Shown here: piece after piece, positions 52,479 through 63,495 of the stretch
Layout of the letters: each line of letters begins with the position of its first letter
Position numbering within the stretch: the stretch's first letter is position 1
NCBI GenBank assembly: GCA_026419775.2
Contig: JAOPGA020000734.1
Coordinates: 1 to 64,000 of the forward strand
Direction: 5' to 3'
DNA: 64,000 nt
Origin: Acrasis kona
Taxonomy: Eukaryota; Heterolobosea; Eutetramitea; Acrasida; Acrasidae
Notes under the pieces: model-generated
What the model was told of the DNA's origin: nothing
What the model saw: the letters and a program-made list of their open reading frames with translations, nothing else
Databases searched by the model: none
Position numbers and translations under genes: made by a program

Positions 52479-53626
52479 CTATTCATTTATTGTTGAGAGC
52501 CCAATAGAATACAATCTGACGTCACCAAATTTTGTAGATCTCTTGTCTTGATATGGAAATACTTCGGCCATCCGAAACTGTTCTGTTATATCTGTTATTG
52601 TAATGCCATCCTCCTCACACTCCTTCTGGAAATATTCAAATGTAGTCTTGAGACGTTTTGCAATTGCGTAGTAGGCCTTCATTTTTTTATTTTGGTTTAA
52701 AAGAGCTTTAGTTACATTCACCAGTCCCTCAATCACATCAATGTCATACGCCACATCAGCAGCGATTAGTACATCAGCATTAAACTCTGATACGTTATTT
52801 TCTTTCCAATCCAAATGTTTGATAACCGCTGATTTTCCATCTTCTATCGCATCCTGACCCTCCAGTATCAACATGGTGTCGATATCATCTTAATGGTCAA
52901 TTACATTGGAAAAGCTAGCAACTCACTTATTTTTAGATTTTCATTACAATTTGACAAGACAACATCTTGGTAATCGGTCAGGTACACTTTTCGTGCAGGT
53001 TTTGGATTATTTTTATGCAACAAACAAATACCCGATAATCCTATACCAGAACCAAGTTCAATACAAGTTTTATTATGAAACAAATCAGGATTTGATAGAA
53101 TGAATTCCCCAAGTAAGTAACCTGACTCCCACATACTTAAGCCAACATTAACAAATCTCTGCTTGACTCGAATCACAATTTCGCTATAATCATTTTGACC
53201 ATCAAACTTGAATGCAAATATCCGATGAGATGTCTCCAAGCCATCACTAGATGTTTAGTTTTGATTAAAATGTAACTTACGATACTTGTTCATGTACTCG
53301 CCTTGTGTATTCTTCAATCAACTCGTCATTGATTCCATCCTCGTTTGCTCCATCCTTACATTTTTCAATAAGTTCAATGTAATACTTCAAACACTTTGTT
53401 GTGTACGTTGAGGGAACAGGAAATTGAATGGCTTTGTAATCTTGAATGACCTAAGCTCTTAATCAAGTTATAGATTGGATAATACTAGTGCGAGGAATGA
53501 TTGTTGAGCTTCAAAGCTCATCCAATTTGCTCCAACTTGTTTTAAGTACTCATCTTTAAAAGTCTCTAAAAGCTGATTTGGTTGTTGTGAATAACTTCTG
53601 TAGGCATCCAATGTGTTTCGCAACAT
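52479..53626 (-). CDS. EEF2KMT: EEF2KMT-type lysine methyltransferase (FAM86)
   Basis: Four exons (53486-53626, 53281-53450, 52927-53246, 52479-52888) with introns of 35, 34 and 38 nt; 346 residues. SDGLETSHRIFAF and SMWESGYLLGEFIL, CIELGSGIGLSGICLL and YLTDYQDVVLSNCNENL are the methyltransferase (family 16) motifs. LIAADVAYDIDVIEGL is the 'DvvYd' block. EEF2KMT trimethylates a conserved lysine of translation elongation factor 2. The N-terminal helical region (LETFKDEYLKQVG) is typical of FAM86. The start is set at 53626 because upstream frames have stops. Confidence 0.82.
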
Positions 53627-53789
53627 GGCGTGATAGTTGGCCAACCAATTACAAAATCAACTGTTACTCGGTCTCTATGACTTCCTTCTCAAAGTCTATC
53701 AAGAAAGGCCATCCTACCTTTCAAAAAAATTATGGTGAGTAATTATTTTTTAAAAATGCTTATCTTAGTTTTGAAGGAGAGAACCAGTG

Positions 53790-55119
53790 ATGATCTCAAC
53801 AGTAGAAGAACAATTACTACACGACATAATTAATATGGATACAGTACAGTAGGTTGAATTTACAAAACAAACATTAAGCTATAGCGATTTTGGTCATGAG
53901 CATGAGTTAATTATAAGCAGCATAAAAGCATTCAAACAAGTACACATCTCAGAATTGATTCCATTATTTAACGACGATTCTAATGCCCCAAACCCCTTAG
54001 TTAAAGAATTGTCCAACCTCGATTGGACCACAACCGTAATTCTTTTAGATAAGCTGACTTTCAAGACAAAGACACAGAAAAATACCAACACATCAGAATT
54101 CAATTTTGAAGTCTGGAGGTTTACAGAATCCTTGCTAAAAGGTGTTCAAGGCTTATTGTTCATTGACCCGTCACAAGAGCTGAAAGCCAAAATCAAACCA
54201 GGTGTAATTCTAACAATTCTCAATCCAACAATAATGAAGCGCAAGAATCATAACTTTGAGTTCGCTTCTACTCAAAGTGAACATGCAGAGAAGCCGGTGG
54301 ATCCTCTACAAGACGATTGTAATTGTTATCCTGTAGGATTATTTGTACATAAAGATCGCGAAACTTCTGTCCGTGTTGTTGGTGTCTGCAATGATTTTTC
54401 CACTTGTAAACATATTAATCCAAAAGATCCGGATGAAGAGATTCTTGCCAAGCTTGGAAAAAAAATTAAAAACCAAAAAAATGTAAACTGTAACGAACCT
54501 CTATCGGCGTACGTTGAACTTGTCTAAACCAATGTAAAAGTATTTTTATAGCAAGACTGGTGACTTGTGTGAGTACCACAAACGGAAGAAGATTGATGCT
54601 TTCCGTTCAGCCAGAATGGAACTCAATTCTACAAATTTGTTTAAAAATGAAGAAAAAGCAGAAAGATATACACGTCCAGTTGTTTATTTTGTACCTGGTT
54701 GTGCTGTTCCAACAACTGTTTTTGTTGACCCAGACCAACACTTGAGGCAGTTGCTGAAACCACAAGTGCACAAGCGTCATAAGAAAGTGAACAAGCAAAT
54801 TAAAGAATCTGCTGTGTAAGTACATGTGATCTTTTGATAATGCTTAATGTTTAGGAATTTTGTGCTCTCTACAAACCCAAGGTCGGTAAATAACATATTA
54901 GAGCAGAACAGAATAAACAACCAAAAATCACTTGCCTCCATCATTGCGAAACAGAACAAGAACATGCTACCCGAAAGTGTTCAGAGGAAAGCATCAGAGG
55001 CTGCCAGTAAGATGAAATCCCTTCCAAAATTCGACATTGGTGCAGACAACAAAATTGACATTGAATTTTCCGATAGTGAATCAGAGGAGGAAAAGCCAAG
55101 CAAGAAGAGAAAGTTATGA
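53790..55119 (+). CDS. MCM10: MCM10-like DNA replication factor (5' end uncertain)
   Basis: The exons from 53853 are 53853-54508, 54552-54815 and 54855-55119, with introns of 43 and 39 nt. The last two conserved blocks of MCM10 are present: a domain reaching VVGVCNDFSTCKHIN and a zinc-binding NCNEPLSAKTGDLCEYHKRK. The C-terminal KKRKL is nuclear-localising. Upstream of 53853 the frame has TAG at 53850-53852. A 51-nt intron from 53802 to 53852, starting from ATG at 53790, would give MIST-VEFTK and total 398 residues, but this start is a proposal. MCM10 binds the CMG helicase and DNA polymerase alpha at replication origins. Confidence 0.75.
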
Positions 55120-55146
55120 ACGAAATATACATTTATTACATTAATT

Positions 55147-55404
55147 TTAATCCATTAAATTCTCCATTAAGTGTTGTTGTTCTTTGTTTTGTGGTTTTTC
55201 ATTCTTGCATAGTTGATATCTTGTTAAACACATGCAACCAATCACCTTCTCAAAAAAATTAGGCTCTGAATCAAAGACGGCATTCATGTAGTCTGGCTCA
55301 TTTTCGACAGTTATTTCTTCAACAACAGGTGACATTGAGGAGGCACTTTTCATCATTTTTTGCTGTTTTTCTTGATTGTATCTGTTCGTCGCACAATCAA
55401 TCAT
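55147..55404 (-). CDS. Hypothetical 85-residue protein
   Basis: An ATG-started ORF, acidic in the middle (EEITVENEPDYMN), with Cys-containing IGCMCLTRYQLCK near its end. It has no predicted membrane helix or signal peptide. No family is recognised. It lies between two plus-strand genes and could be real given the density. Confidence 0.45.
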   Translation of the reverse strand: MIDCATNRYNQEKQQKMMKSASSMSPVVEEITVENEPDYMNAVFDSEPNFFEKVIGCMCLTRYQLCKNEKPQNKEQQHLMENLMD

Positions 55405-55500
55405 ATTTAACTATTTCAAAATTAGACCACATCAAGTCCTCCATTTCATTTTGTAATGGATGAAAGTTCAATCTGAAAGTTCAAGACAACATTTAACACG

Positions 55501-56856
55501 ATGACCAGCACCGAAGCACAACACACCCATGTTATAAATGCGGGAGATGTTTATCAATACTCAGAGACTCTACAAAAGATGGGAATCATAGTTTTAAACG
55601 ATAAAGTTCTAGACGAAGCAACAAGATTATCAGACGAAACCGAGAGGATAATTGTCGCAAAAAAAACAGCGCAACTCATCGCATATGCATATCTATATGA
55701 TGGACCCTCGTTTAAAAAATCAGCACAAGAGATGTTCATATTCCATCAAGTAATCTTCGAGCTCAAGGCTTTATTAGAAAAAATCACTTCGCTCACTCCA
55801 GAAGAAGAATTTCACAGGTGTGTGATCTCCGCTTGTTCATGCGCCGCCGAAGCACAATTATATAATTTGCGCAAGTACCTACCTCCCATGGCAAGCATAA
55901 GCATTTCTCAAGAAAGCATTACAAAGATTTTAGAAATGTCATTGGTCTCACTTGTTAAAGCAGAACAAGCGCTGCAAAAAATAAAAACAGATTTACCAGT
56001 GTCACCTTTCACATCAGCAGAGATTACAGAAAACAAGGGACCGTTTAATGTAATCAAATTTGCTGCCTTTGAGCCTCTGGAACTAATGAGCGAATTCATG
56101 GTCAACACCAACGCACAATTTCAATCAAGAATACAGTACTTCCAAGTGCATTGTATGGATCTCATGGGCGTGACACATGTGAAAAGTGTTATTGATAATT
56201 CTCTTGTACATGATAAAAAAAACTTTTTGTCTTTGGGCAGAAGGGGAAGATACAATGCACAACAAAAGTTGTGGCGTAGTGCTACTCTGGATCTGTTATA
56301 CGCTGCGGAATACTCTTATCCTGGTTATATTGGAACGAGTGATTTTTATTTTGATGCAGCATCATGCCTTGGTCGCCATTTATTGAAGAACATTGATCCA
56401 AAACAAGACGAACTCGATCATGATAAGGTTGACTTTTTGAATGTTGTAAAAAAGTATGTTGATGAAAAGTTTGTTGATGGACAGTCTGTGATGGCCACCT
56501 ACTCTACGGACAATGAAGAAGGCGCTGCTGCACTACTCCAAAATGACATGTTTTTGATTGATAAGATTGAACAATTGTTGGAATTAGGAGAGTGGGCACA
56601 ACGAAACACAAAGACATCTATGCACATGGTGAAGAACATTAACGAATCTAACCCAACAAAAACTCAACTTGAACAACTTGTACAAGGTTTCAGGCAGAGT
56701 CATTGTGCAAATTGTGGAAAGGAAGCAAGCAAGAGATGTGGAGCTTGTCAGGCTGTATACTATTGTGATTCTAACTGCTCCAAACAACATTGGGCCCAAC
56801 ACAAGGCTTTATGTGGAAAAGTCAACGTAAAGAAGTACACAGTTGTTTCAAAATAA
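55501..56856 (+). CDS. MYND zinc-finger protein
   Basis: A single-exon ORF of 451 residues. The first 390 are helical with no recognised domain. The last 50 hold the MYND finger CANCGKEASKRCGACQAVYYC and then CSKQHWAQHKALC, with the usual eight zinc ligands. MYND fingers bind proline-rich peptides and recruit corepressors. No SET or ankyrin domain is visible, so the protein is not a SMYD methyltransferase. Nuclear or cytosolic location is not clear. Confidence 0.8.
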   Translation: MTSTEAQHTHVINAGDVYQYSETLQKMGIIVLNDKVLDEATRLSDETERIIVAKKTAQLIAYAYLYDGPSFKKSAQEMFIFHQVIFELKALLEKITSLTPEEEFHRCVISACSCAAEAQLYNLRKYLPPMASISISQESITKILEMSLVSLVKAEQALQKIKTDLPVSPFTSAEITENKGPFNVIKFAAFEPLELMSEFMVNTNAQFQSRIQYFQVHCMDLMGVTHVKSVIDNSLVHDKKNFLSLGRRGRYNAQQKLWRSATLDLLYAAEYSYPGYIGTSDFYFDAASCLGRHLLKNIDPKQDELDHDKVDFLNVVKKYVDEKFVDGQSVMATYSTDNEEGAAALLQNDMFLIDKIEQLLELGEWAQRNTKTSMHMVKNINESNPTKTQLEQLVQGFRQSHCANCGKEASKRCGACQAVYYCDSNCSKQHWAQHKALCGKVNVKKYTVVSK

Positions 56857-56859
56857 ATT

Positions 56860-58191
56860 TTAATTTAATGCTTCATTCTTTTTAGTTAGCCCCCTCATCA
56901 AAAGTTCAAAACTTGCACTATGCGTCCTAAAGTGTTGTTTGATAATGACATTGTGACCTCCGTTGATGTTTCCCATCTCATAGACCCACCAATGTGAAGG
57001 TACATATAAAACTTCTCCTTGCTTCAATTCCACCTTTAGGCTAAAAGCATTCTTGTACAATTGGAATTCTTCTTTTTCATGTTGGTCGACGTTCATGGGA
57101 TCAATTTCGGAAATGACCAACTCTCCATAATCGCGAACAGGCACCGGATACAAAAACTCAATTTGAAGTGGATCGAAAATGATGAACAATGATGACCCCC
57201 TCATTTGCATGATTAATGTTTCCGTGTTATATTGGTATAAAGGAACTACGTGTCCATCGTTGGATATCTGTAAGGTACTGTACAAGTGTGTCAACGCGTC
57301 CATAAATTTAGGTGGGTGTGGAAAGTCCTTGGCTGCGAATGTTGTTGTCGTTATTCTAGTTGGAGGTAGGAACCAATTCTCTGATAATTTACTTTTTGTA
57401 GTCAAATAGTATTCCAAGGTCATCTCTTCCGTGGTCACTTTCTTTTCTTCCAGTCCAGAATAAAGGATGTTTTTGATAAGCTGTCCCCTCACAAGCAAGT
57501 CCACAACTGCTTTTGTAATCTTGTTGTTGTTCTGTTGGGAGGGAACTTCATGTCCGATCTGTAACATGCGGTCACGATGGATGATGGCTCCTTGTGGACT
57601 TGAAAACCATGGTTTAGCCCCTTGTATGCTTGACACTGGTACTTGGCTTTGTGTATCAAACATTGGAAATACTTTCGTAGGACTTTTTTCTGCAATAACC
57701 TTGAGCTTTCCTGCCTTTTCAATCAAGTACTCGGTTGTGAATTTTTCGAATCCTTGCCATTTGGAACCAGGTAATGCCCTCGGACCTGTAAAAATAATGG
57801 GTCTCGAGCACGTAATGTAGTACTTGTAAAGATCGGTACTGACTGGCTCGTTTGTGTTTAGTTGCGGCACTTGATCCTTTTCCGCGGAAAATAAGAGCTT
57901 CGAGAACTTCTCCTCGTATAAAACTTCCCTCAACATGCGTATCATGTTGTCTTGCACAAACTTGACGTCCATTTCGTTGGATTTGCTTTGTTTTGTTATA
58001 AATTTTGTGGAGGAAGCAGGGAACAACGAACTTCCAACTATTATTCCTAGTAGTAGTGCGACAACGAAAAGAAATATCCGAAGAAGCGAGTTTTGTGTTC
58101 CAAAATACGAAAGAAACTTGTTTTTCAAATATTGTTTAAGCGTCCTCTTCTTACGGTGGTTATCATGTCCCCCTTCTTTAGGAAACATCAT
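56860..58191 (-). CDS. Membrane-anchored JmjC/cupin-like protein
   Basis: A single-exon ORF of 443 residues. The cytosolic N-terminus is very basic (RKKRTLKQYLKNK), followed by one membrane segment (residues about 37-54), giving a type II layout with a lumenal catalytic-type domain. SSLFIIFDPLQIEFLYPVP and GEVLYVPSHWWVYEMG resemble the cupin_8/JmjC core. The expected Fe(II) ligands are replaced. The usual HxD is HVVPL, and the final His of 'P.gwwH.v' is Val in SHWWVYEM. It may therefore be a pseudoenzyme. The length is close to HSPBAP1-type members. Confidence 0.65.
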   Translation of the reverse strand: MMFPKEGGHDNHRKKRTLKQYLKNKFLSYFGTQNSLLRIFLFVVALLLGIIVGSSLFPASSTKFITKQSKSNEMDVKFVQDNMIRMLREVLYEEKFSKLLFSAEKDQVPQLNTNEPVSTDLYKYYITCSRPIIFTGPRALPGSKWQGFEKFTTEYLIEKAGKLKVIAEKSPTKVFPMFDTQSQVPVSSIQGAKPWFSSPQGAIIHRDRMLQIGHEVPSQQNNNKITKAVVDLLVRGQLIKNILYSGLEEKKVTTEEMTLEYYLTTKSKLSENWFLPPTRITTTTFAAKDFPHPPKFMDALTHLYSTLQISNDGHVVPLYQYNTETLIMQMRGSSLFIIFDPLQIEFLYPVPVRDYGELVISEIDPMNVDQHEKEEFQLYKNAFSLKVELKQGEVLYVPSHWWVYEMGNINGGHNVIIKQHFRTHSASFELLMRGLTKKNEALN

Positions 58192-58292
58192 CTTTTTATT
58201 ATTTTACAAGTTATACCATCAAATTACAAAAGTTTGGTATCAGTTGCCTCTTTGTAAAAACCTGATGCCAATTATGTAAATTACCATATACA

Positions 58293-59105
58293 ATGTTGAT
58301 TCCATTCATCTTCTTGTTTATGGCAACATCAATCTCACTAGGTTTATCTACGAACTCTTCCAATATTTGTAAATACGTCAATGGGAGACCGCCATCCTCT
58401 GGATCATGCTTAGGTCCAATGGAAAGGATCATGTCGCAGAGGGATGCAATCAATTTATTAAATAGAGGATGTAGCATGTCACAAGTTGCAATTCCCTCTC
58501 CAACACAAATTGGTAAATATATTTGTGGGGAATGTGTGCCTGGTACACATGGCAACTACGCCATCAATGAGACTCCTGCAAATACAAGTCAAAAGTTGGA
58601 GATAAAAAGTGCAGCATCCTACCGAAGCACAGGTTTGAAAGTAATCTACAATCCACTCAAGTTTCAGTGCCCTTTAAACTACTATTGTACAGATGAGGGT
58701 AAATGTGATGCAATGACGAATTTGGCCTACTACTATGGACCTTGTGTAAAAATTGTTGATACTCTCACAGGAGAATTAGCAACGTGTGGTGCCCAGGGTT
58801 TGAGATGTCTATCTAATGTATGTAAAATCTGCGAAGGAGGCACCACAACCCGCCAACTATTCAGAAAACAAGCTCCTGTTGTCTATCAAGACGCTTACTG
58901 CGTAAATGGTCAATATAAACCAACAGAATGGTCGCGTATGACCGACTTCGGACCTCACACCGAGCTCGTGCTTACTTTTGTTCTAATATCACTTACAATA
59001 TTGATAGTACTCTCTCAAAGAGTTTTGAAAAAGAAACATCTCAAATATTTAAGGGCATCATACTGGATAGAGAGAAGAAGGAAAAGACATAATAAATTTT
59101 TGTAA
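58293..59105 (+). CDS. Cys-rich type I membrane protein
   Basis: A single-exon ORF of 270 residues. A signal peptide (about 1-18) is followed by a Cys-rich ectodomain of about 205 residues. It contains YICGECVPGTHGNYAINET, CPLNYYCTDEGKCD and a second set of paired cysteines. A single hydrophobic span (about 226-243, VLTFVLISLTILIVL) leads to a highly basic cytosolic tail (KKKHLKYLRASYWIERRRKRHNKFL). No known receptor family is recognised. EGF-like or TNFR-like disulfide modules are possible. Confidence 0.55.
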   Translation: MLIPFIFLFMATSISLGLSTNSSNICKYVNGRPPSSGSCLGPMERIMSQRDAINLLNRGCSMSQVAIPSPTQIGKYICGECVPGTHGNYAINETPANTSQKLEIKSAASYRSTGLKVIYNPLKFQCPLNYYCTDEGKCDAMTNLAYYYGPCVKIVDTLTGELATCGAQGLRCLSNVCKICEGGTTTRQLFRKQAPVVYQDAYCVNGQYKPTEWSRMTDFGPHTELVLTFVLISLTILIVLSQRVLKKKHLKYLRASYWIERRRKRHNKFL

Positions 59106-59112
59106 TTTTTAA

Positions 59113-61989
59113 TTAAACATCTCTCAGAAATTTGTTAAGAGCAACTTCATTTCTCTCGAGCATCTCTTTGTCGTCTTCGCTCCATGGGGGATAGTCAGAC
59201 GAATCGTACTCACATCTCTGCCTTACTCGTGCCACCATTTCTTGTTGAGTTACACCTACAACATACCAGGCATCCAATAATGATCTCCAATCAAATGGTG
59301 CATTAAAAATTGCCTTATCATCAAGGATATCAATAGAGCTATCGCTTTTCAGTGCAATACCTTTTTTGTCAACTCGATACGAGCTTCCTATAGAGTTATA
59401 TTCCGATATGCACTCGAACACGGAGAGTGGTGCTACTTTCCTTGGTTTCCAGACGAATGAAGGAATCCCCTTAAAGTAGTTTGCAGATGCAATTTCTTCA
59501 AAGGTACTTGAGAACAAAGAAGCATTCTTAATGTGCTCTTGTTGTGGCGTTTCAAAGAACTCAATAAGAATCTCAACAGGAGCGGCGGTTAGCGCCAAAT
59601 AGAATAAGAGCTTTATTAATTGCTGATTGACCTCCCTAGCTATAGTTGTGGTCATCACCTCCCTGAACGATCTAGAATATATCACTATACTTGTTATATC
59701 TGCAACGTATTGAACTCTCCTAACTCTACCCGGACATATGTTTGTAAACACAACTGTAAACGACTCTATTGTTCTAACCAAAACCTCACCAAAAATCTCC
59801 ATATTGAATGGGCTTATACAATACTTCATTAGGTCATGACATACACCCTTTATATAATAGTACCACATTTGTATACCGTAAGAACAACGACTGTTATTCA
59901 TAAAAGGCCTCGAAGACTCCCATTCAGAATAATGGATGTCTGACAAGCAGTAGCTGTCAACATGGTCACAGTGACCATGAATTATATTATGTTTCAGATC
60001 TTTCAAATGGTTTTTTATTGTGTTCTGAATGCTGCTGAACGAACAAACATTCATGGATAGCTTGTTGTCAAGCGAGATGATTTGATTGGCACAATAGACC
60101 ATAGTATTGAAACTATAATACAAAGATTGAGCGGAGCTGTCTTTTAGCAAGCTATATTGTTTGTCAATCTCTTTTAGATAATCAGTAACGCCCTTCGTCA
60201 CCATGGCAACAAAAGTCCTTCTCACTTTTTCGAAACCAGATTTTTTTATAACAAAAGCAATGCCTTCAAGCACTTCGAAAACATTTCTACATTCTGGTAT
60301 TACAAACATGTCTTCTACACTTGACTGATAGTCAGGCAGGATATTATACGATAGATTGATATCTTTGAATAAATTGTGGAGATACACCTGAAACATTGAT
60401 GTCAGCTCACCGCTACACTGTTTAAAAACTACATCAACAAAGTTTGATGAGTTGTAGTATTCACATGTATCCTTGGGAGATAACAATTCAGTTATTTTTG
60501 TGCTATGCTCTGGAAACACTAAGCACATTAAAAGAACAGATATATTAGAGGAACGTATGGGTACATATGGCTCGCGCACATTGATGTTGATATTGGGTCT
60601 ATGGATGTTCAAATTCAGATTTGGTCTTTGTAAGTTGGTGTGAGAAGGAGATTGAGAAGTAGGCGAAAACACTTGCTGCCTTCTTTTTGTGGGAGATGGA
60701 GATGTAACGGAGCAAGGATTAGTAGATAGATTAGTAGTATTCACTTCTAATTTGTCAAACGACGTATCTTTACCAAAAGATGATAATGTCAAAGAGCGAA
60801 CAACTCTTTGAAATTCTTCAGCTTTCTCATAAAAGTTGATCAAAGTAGATACTTTGTCTTTATATTGGTTTCTATTTATACTATTTGCCAACGATGTTAT
60901 TGATTCTTTTAATATCTCAAAATATCTCGAAAAATATAAATTTAAATTCATAACCTCTTGATATTTTACAGGAAATGAGTCCTTCATGATAAAGTTATCC
61001 TCCTTAATCATATTAACAAGTAGAGCAGAGTATTCAAATAAATCCTCTGCACAAGTAACTGTAGTTCCAAATTTTCCATCAAGAAAAGGCAATTCGAACT
61101 CACTTAATTCGTATTTTCTCAAATCAGTGTACTTGAACAAAATTTAAACTTAAAACTTTTAAAAAAATCTTACCAAATTCCAAACTAAATCTCGTTCAAA
61201 TAATATACATAGAGTGACCATTATTTGTCTTTTCCTTAAATATACACTGCTGTCATGCGGTCCTCTAAAACACATTGCTCCAATTAAGCCCACTACAATT
61301 CTTCTTATGAGTATTACATTCTCCTCGCCGAAATTATTGTCCTCGATTTGCTCGACAGAATTTATAGGTGAACCACTATCGATAATTGATCCTGTTAGCG
61401 ACCTTAATACGTTGGGAAATTGCCTATCTAAATTTGTGATGCTGTCAATAATTAGACAATAGCCTCGTAGTAACGTACTTTTCTAGAACATGATCAATTC
61501 TAGTCTCTGATAAACAAACAAGAGCCTCAGTCAAATGAACACCAATTGTTTTATGAATGGGCCTACCCTTCGGAACTATAAAGTTAATTTTGAATATGAT
61601 TTTATATACCTGGAAGAGGGCTAGGTGCTTTTAGGGGTGATTCTGATTCTTTAAAAGTAGATTTTCTCTCCTCGCTATTATTGTTGGTGATGTCAAAATA
61701 TGTTATCGTACGCCATCAGAAGCATCATTTTTGTCTCGGCATCTTTAACGAAAGCATCATTGCTTATCGAGTTTCTATAATGCTTCGTGAGGAATTCCAA
61801 TAACTGGTTGCTCATATATTTATTGTAATCTAGTTGACATAGTTTACCGCGAGGAGAAAAGAAGCGGGTGTGAATAAAGGATACATAGCTTGTCACATTC
61901 TTGTTAATAGTATTATGTATTATTTTTAAATAACTCAAGAATTTGGTGGATTTTTTCCAATGACATTGTGACCAACCATGACAACACAA
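59113..61989 (-). CDS. 908-residue helical protein, unknown family
   Basis: Five exons (61712-61989, 61610-61674, 61479-61575, 61174-61441, 59113-61131) have introns of 37, 34, 37 and 42 nt and sum to 2727 nt. All junctions keep frame. The protein is helical, with a disordered Ser/Pro segment near residues 370-440. It has no signal peptide or membrane helix. A late block (WYYYIKGVCHDLMKYC and RRVQYVADITSIV) loosely recalls KIAA0825/CCDC142-like proteins, but I do not claim homology. The first codon is uncertain: ATG at 61989 overlaps the 5' end of the opposite gene (61978). Confidence 0.55.
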
Positions 61990-62704
61990 AATAAGTCATC
62001 TAGAATCCTGTGGGCGATCAGAATCGCGATATTCCTTTCTCTCACCGTTTTAATCTTTTTATGGTTCAAGTTAAATCCTCTTAGTAAATCATTCAAGCAA
62101 TATGATATGTTGGACAGCAGCAATCCCCTCATGTACTTGGACGTCTCAATAGGTGGGGAAAACATTGGGCGTATCATAATCGAATTATACTCACATATTA
62201 CACCAAAGGTACCCACGATGACGAATTTATGAAGTTCATAGTAATAGACAGCAGAGAATTGGAGGCAACTTTGTGTTGGAGGATTTCAAAAAGATGGAAA
62301 AGAATACACCTTTAAGGTATGATCTTTTATTTACTTACTATTAAACATTGAAGAAAAACAAATTCCACAGAATCATCAAAGATTTTATTGTACAGGCTGG
62401 TGACCTGATATCAGGAGATGGCACTGGCAGCATATCCATTTACGGTGACCGCATGGAAGATGAGAATTTCATAGTTTCACATGACCAACCCGGAGTTATA
62501 TCGATGGCTAACCACGGACCGAATACTGGAGGAAGTCAATGGTGTATATTTTTACATCGCTCCTTGTACATTGATGGGAAAGCTGTTGCATTTGCTAAAG
62601 TTGTAAAGGGAATGGAAGTTGTGTATAAGATGCACGTAGCAGAAACTGTGAAGGACGTACCCGTCAAACCGGTTGTAATAGAAGATTGTGGTCAATTATC
62701 GTAA
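61978..62704 (+). CDS. Membrane-anchored cyclophilin
   Basis: Three exons (61978-62208, 62248-62316, 62354-62704) with introns of 39 and 37 nt; 216 residues. The N-terminal basic segment is followed by a hydrophobic anchor (about 13-30, IRIAIFLSLTVLIFLWF). The cyclophilin domain holds ELYSHITPKTAENWRQL, FHRIIKDFIVQAGD, SIYGDRMEDENF and SMANHGPNTGGSQW. The active-site Arg, first Phe and Gln (R55, F60, Q63 of human CypA) are present. F113 is Cys, W121 is Tyr and H126 is Ala, so peptidyl-prolyl isomerase activity or cyclosporin binding may be reduced. The single membrane helix suggests an endomembrane location. Confidence 0.85.
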
Positions 62705-62964
62705 GATACTTCAAATTGATTTACACATTTGAGATCAATAAAAGAAAACATTTCTAATAAAAACAACTCTTCGTGTACGTCACGCTTTTCGACGAAAGAG
62801 GTCACCTCATTAATTTCATCATGTCATCCGCTATTCGAGATTTAAAGTGATTTGTTTTTGCGGTGATTTTGTTTTTGCTTGCATTTTATTTGTTGAGTAG
62901 CGAGGATGATTCATTTATGATTTATTTGGATCCATTATTTCAATCATTGATGACATGACCCTAG

Positions 62965-63317
62965 ATCTTCCAATATGTAGTTTTTGTAAAAGGTTGCTCA
63001 ACCATCAAAATATTGCGGTGTAAAGATCTGCATCTTAAAACTATCGATACGATTATAGAGTACGTAGACTTTGAAACATTTAGACTATAACCATTTGAAA
63101 GATTTTTAGAGGTTACCAATGATTTTCAACCCTCACAATTCGCCTCAGTACTAGTGTTAGTTGGTACTATGAATAACAAAAAATACACCGAGGTACATTG
63201 ATTTTACACGCTCAAATTATCACACAGCGAAGAAATCGATTTAGATGCACCTCGGGATTCGAAAAGAGTAAAGTATTAAATTTAGTTGGATGTTCTGAAT
63301 TCACAAAGCGAGATTAG
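62965..63317 (+). CDS. Putative spliced gene, 5' end unresolved
   Basis: Three phase-consistent exons, 62965-63063, 63112-63192 and 63228-63317, with introns of 48 and 35 nt. They read IFQYVVFVKGCSTIKILRC, then VTNDFQPSQFASVLVLVGTM, and end in a basic stretch to a stop. No ATG fits the first exon. Upstream reading frames to 62821 have stops, so the start is missing or the gene has decayed. The protein family is not recognised. Confidence 0.35.
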
Positions 63318-63495
63318 TGGTGTTTTCCCTGAAGAAGAAATATGTTCAATTTAATAAACATGGGATGTATTGCAATACAATTATTTCTATAAACCCGACT
63401 AGAAAGAATTAGAAATAATTATTTCTATAAACCCGATTAGACAACATTGAATGTACAAGAATTTGGTATTATGGTGATGTTATGAAAGACAGTAT

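Noticed and set aside
53802-53852. In-frame TAG in MCM10 as a readthrough codon
   Set aside because: A 51-nt GT..AG intron removes it in frame and matches the other introns; readthrough is not needed.
59620-59832. Plus-strand Cys/His-containing ORF
   Set aside because: It is a shadow of the 908-residue gene's last exon; the Cys/His spacing is not a known finger.
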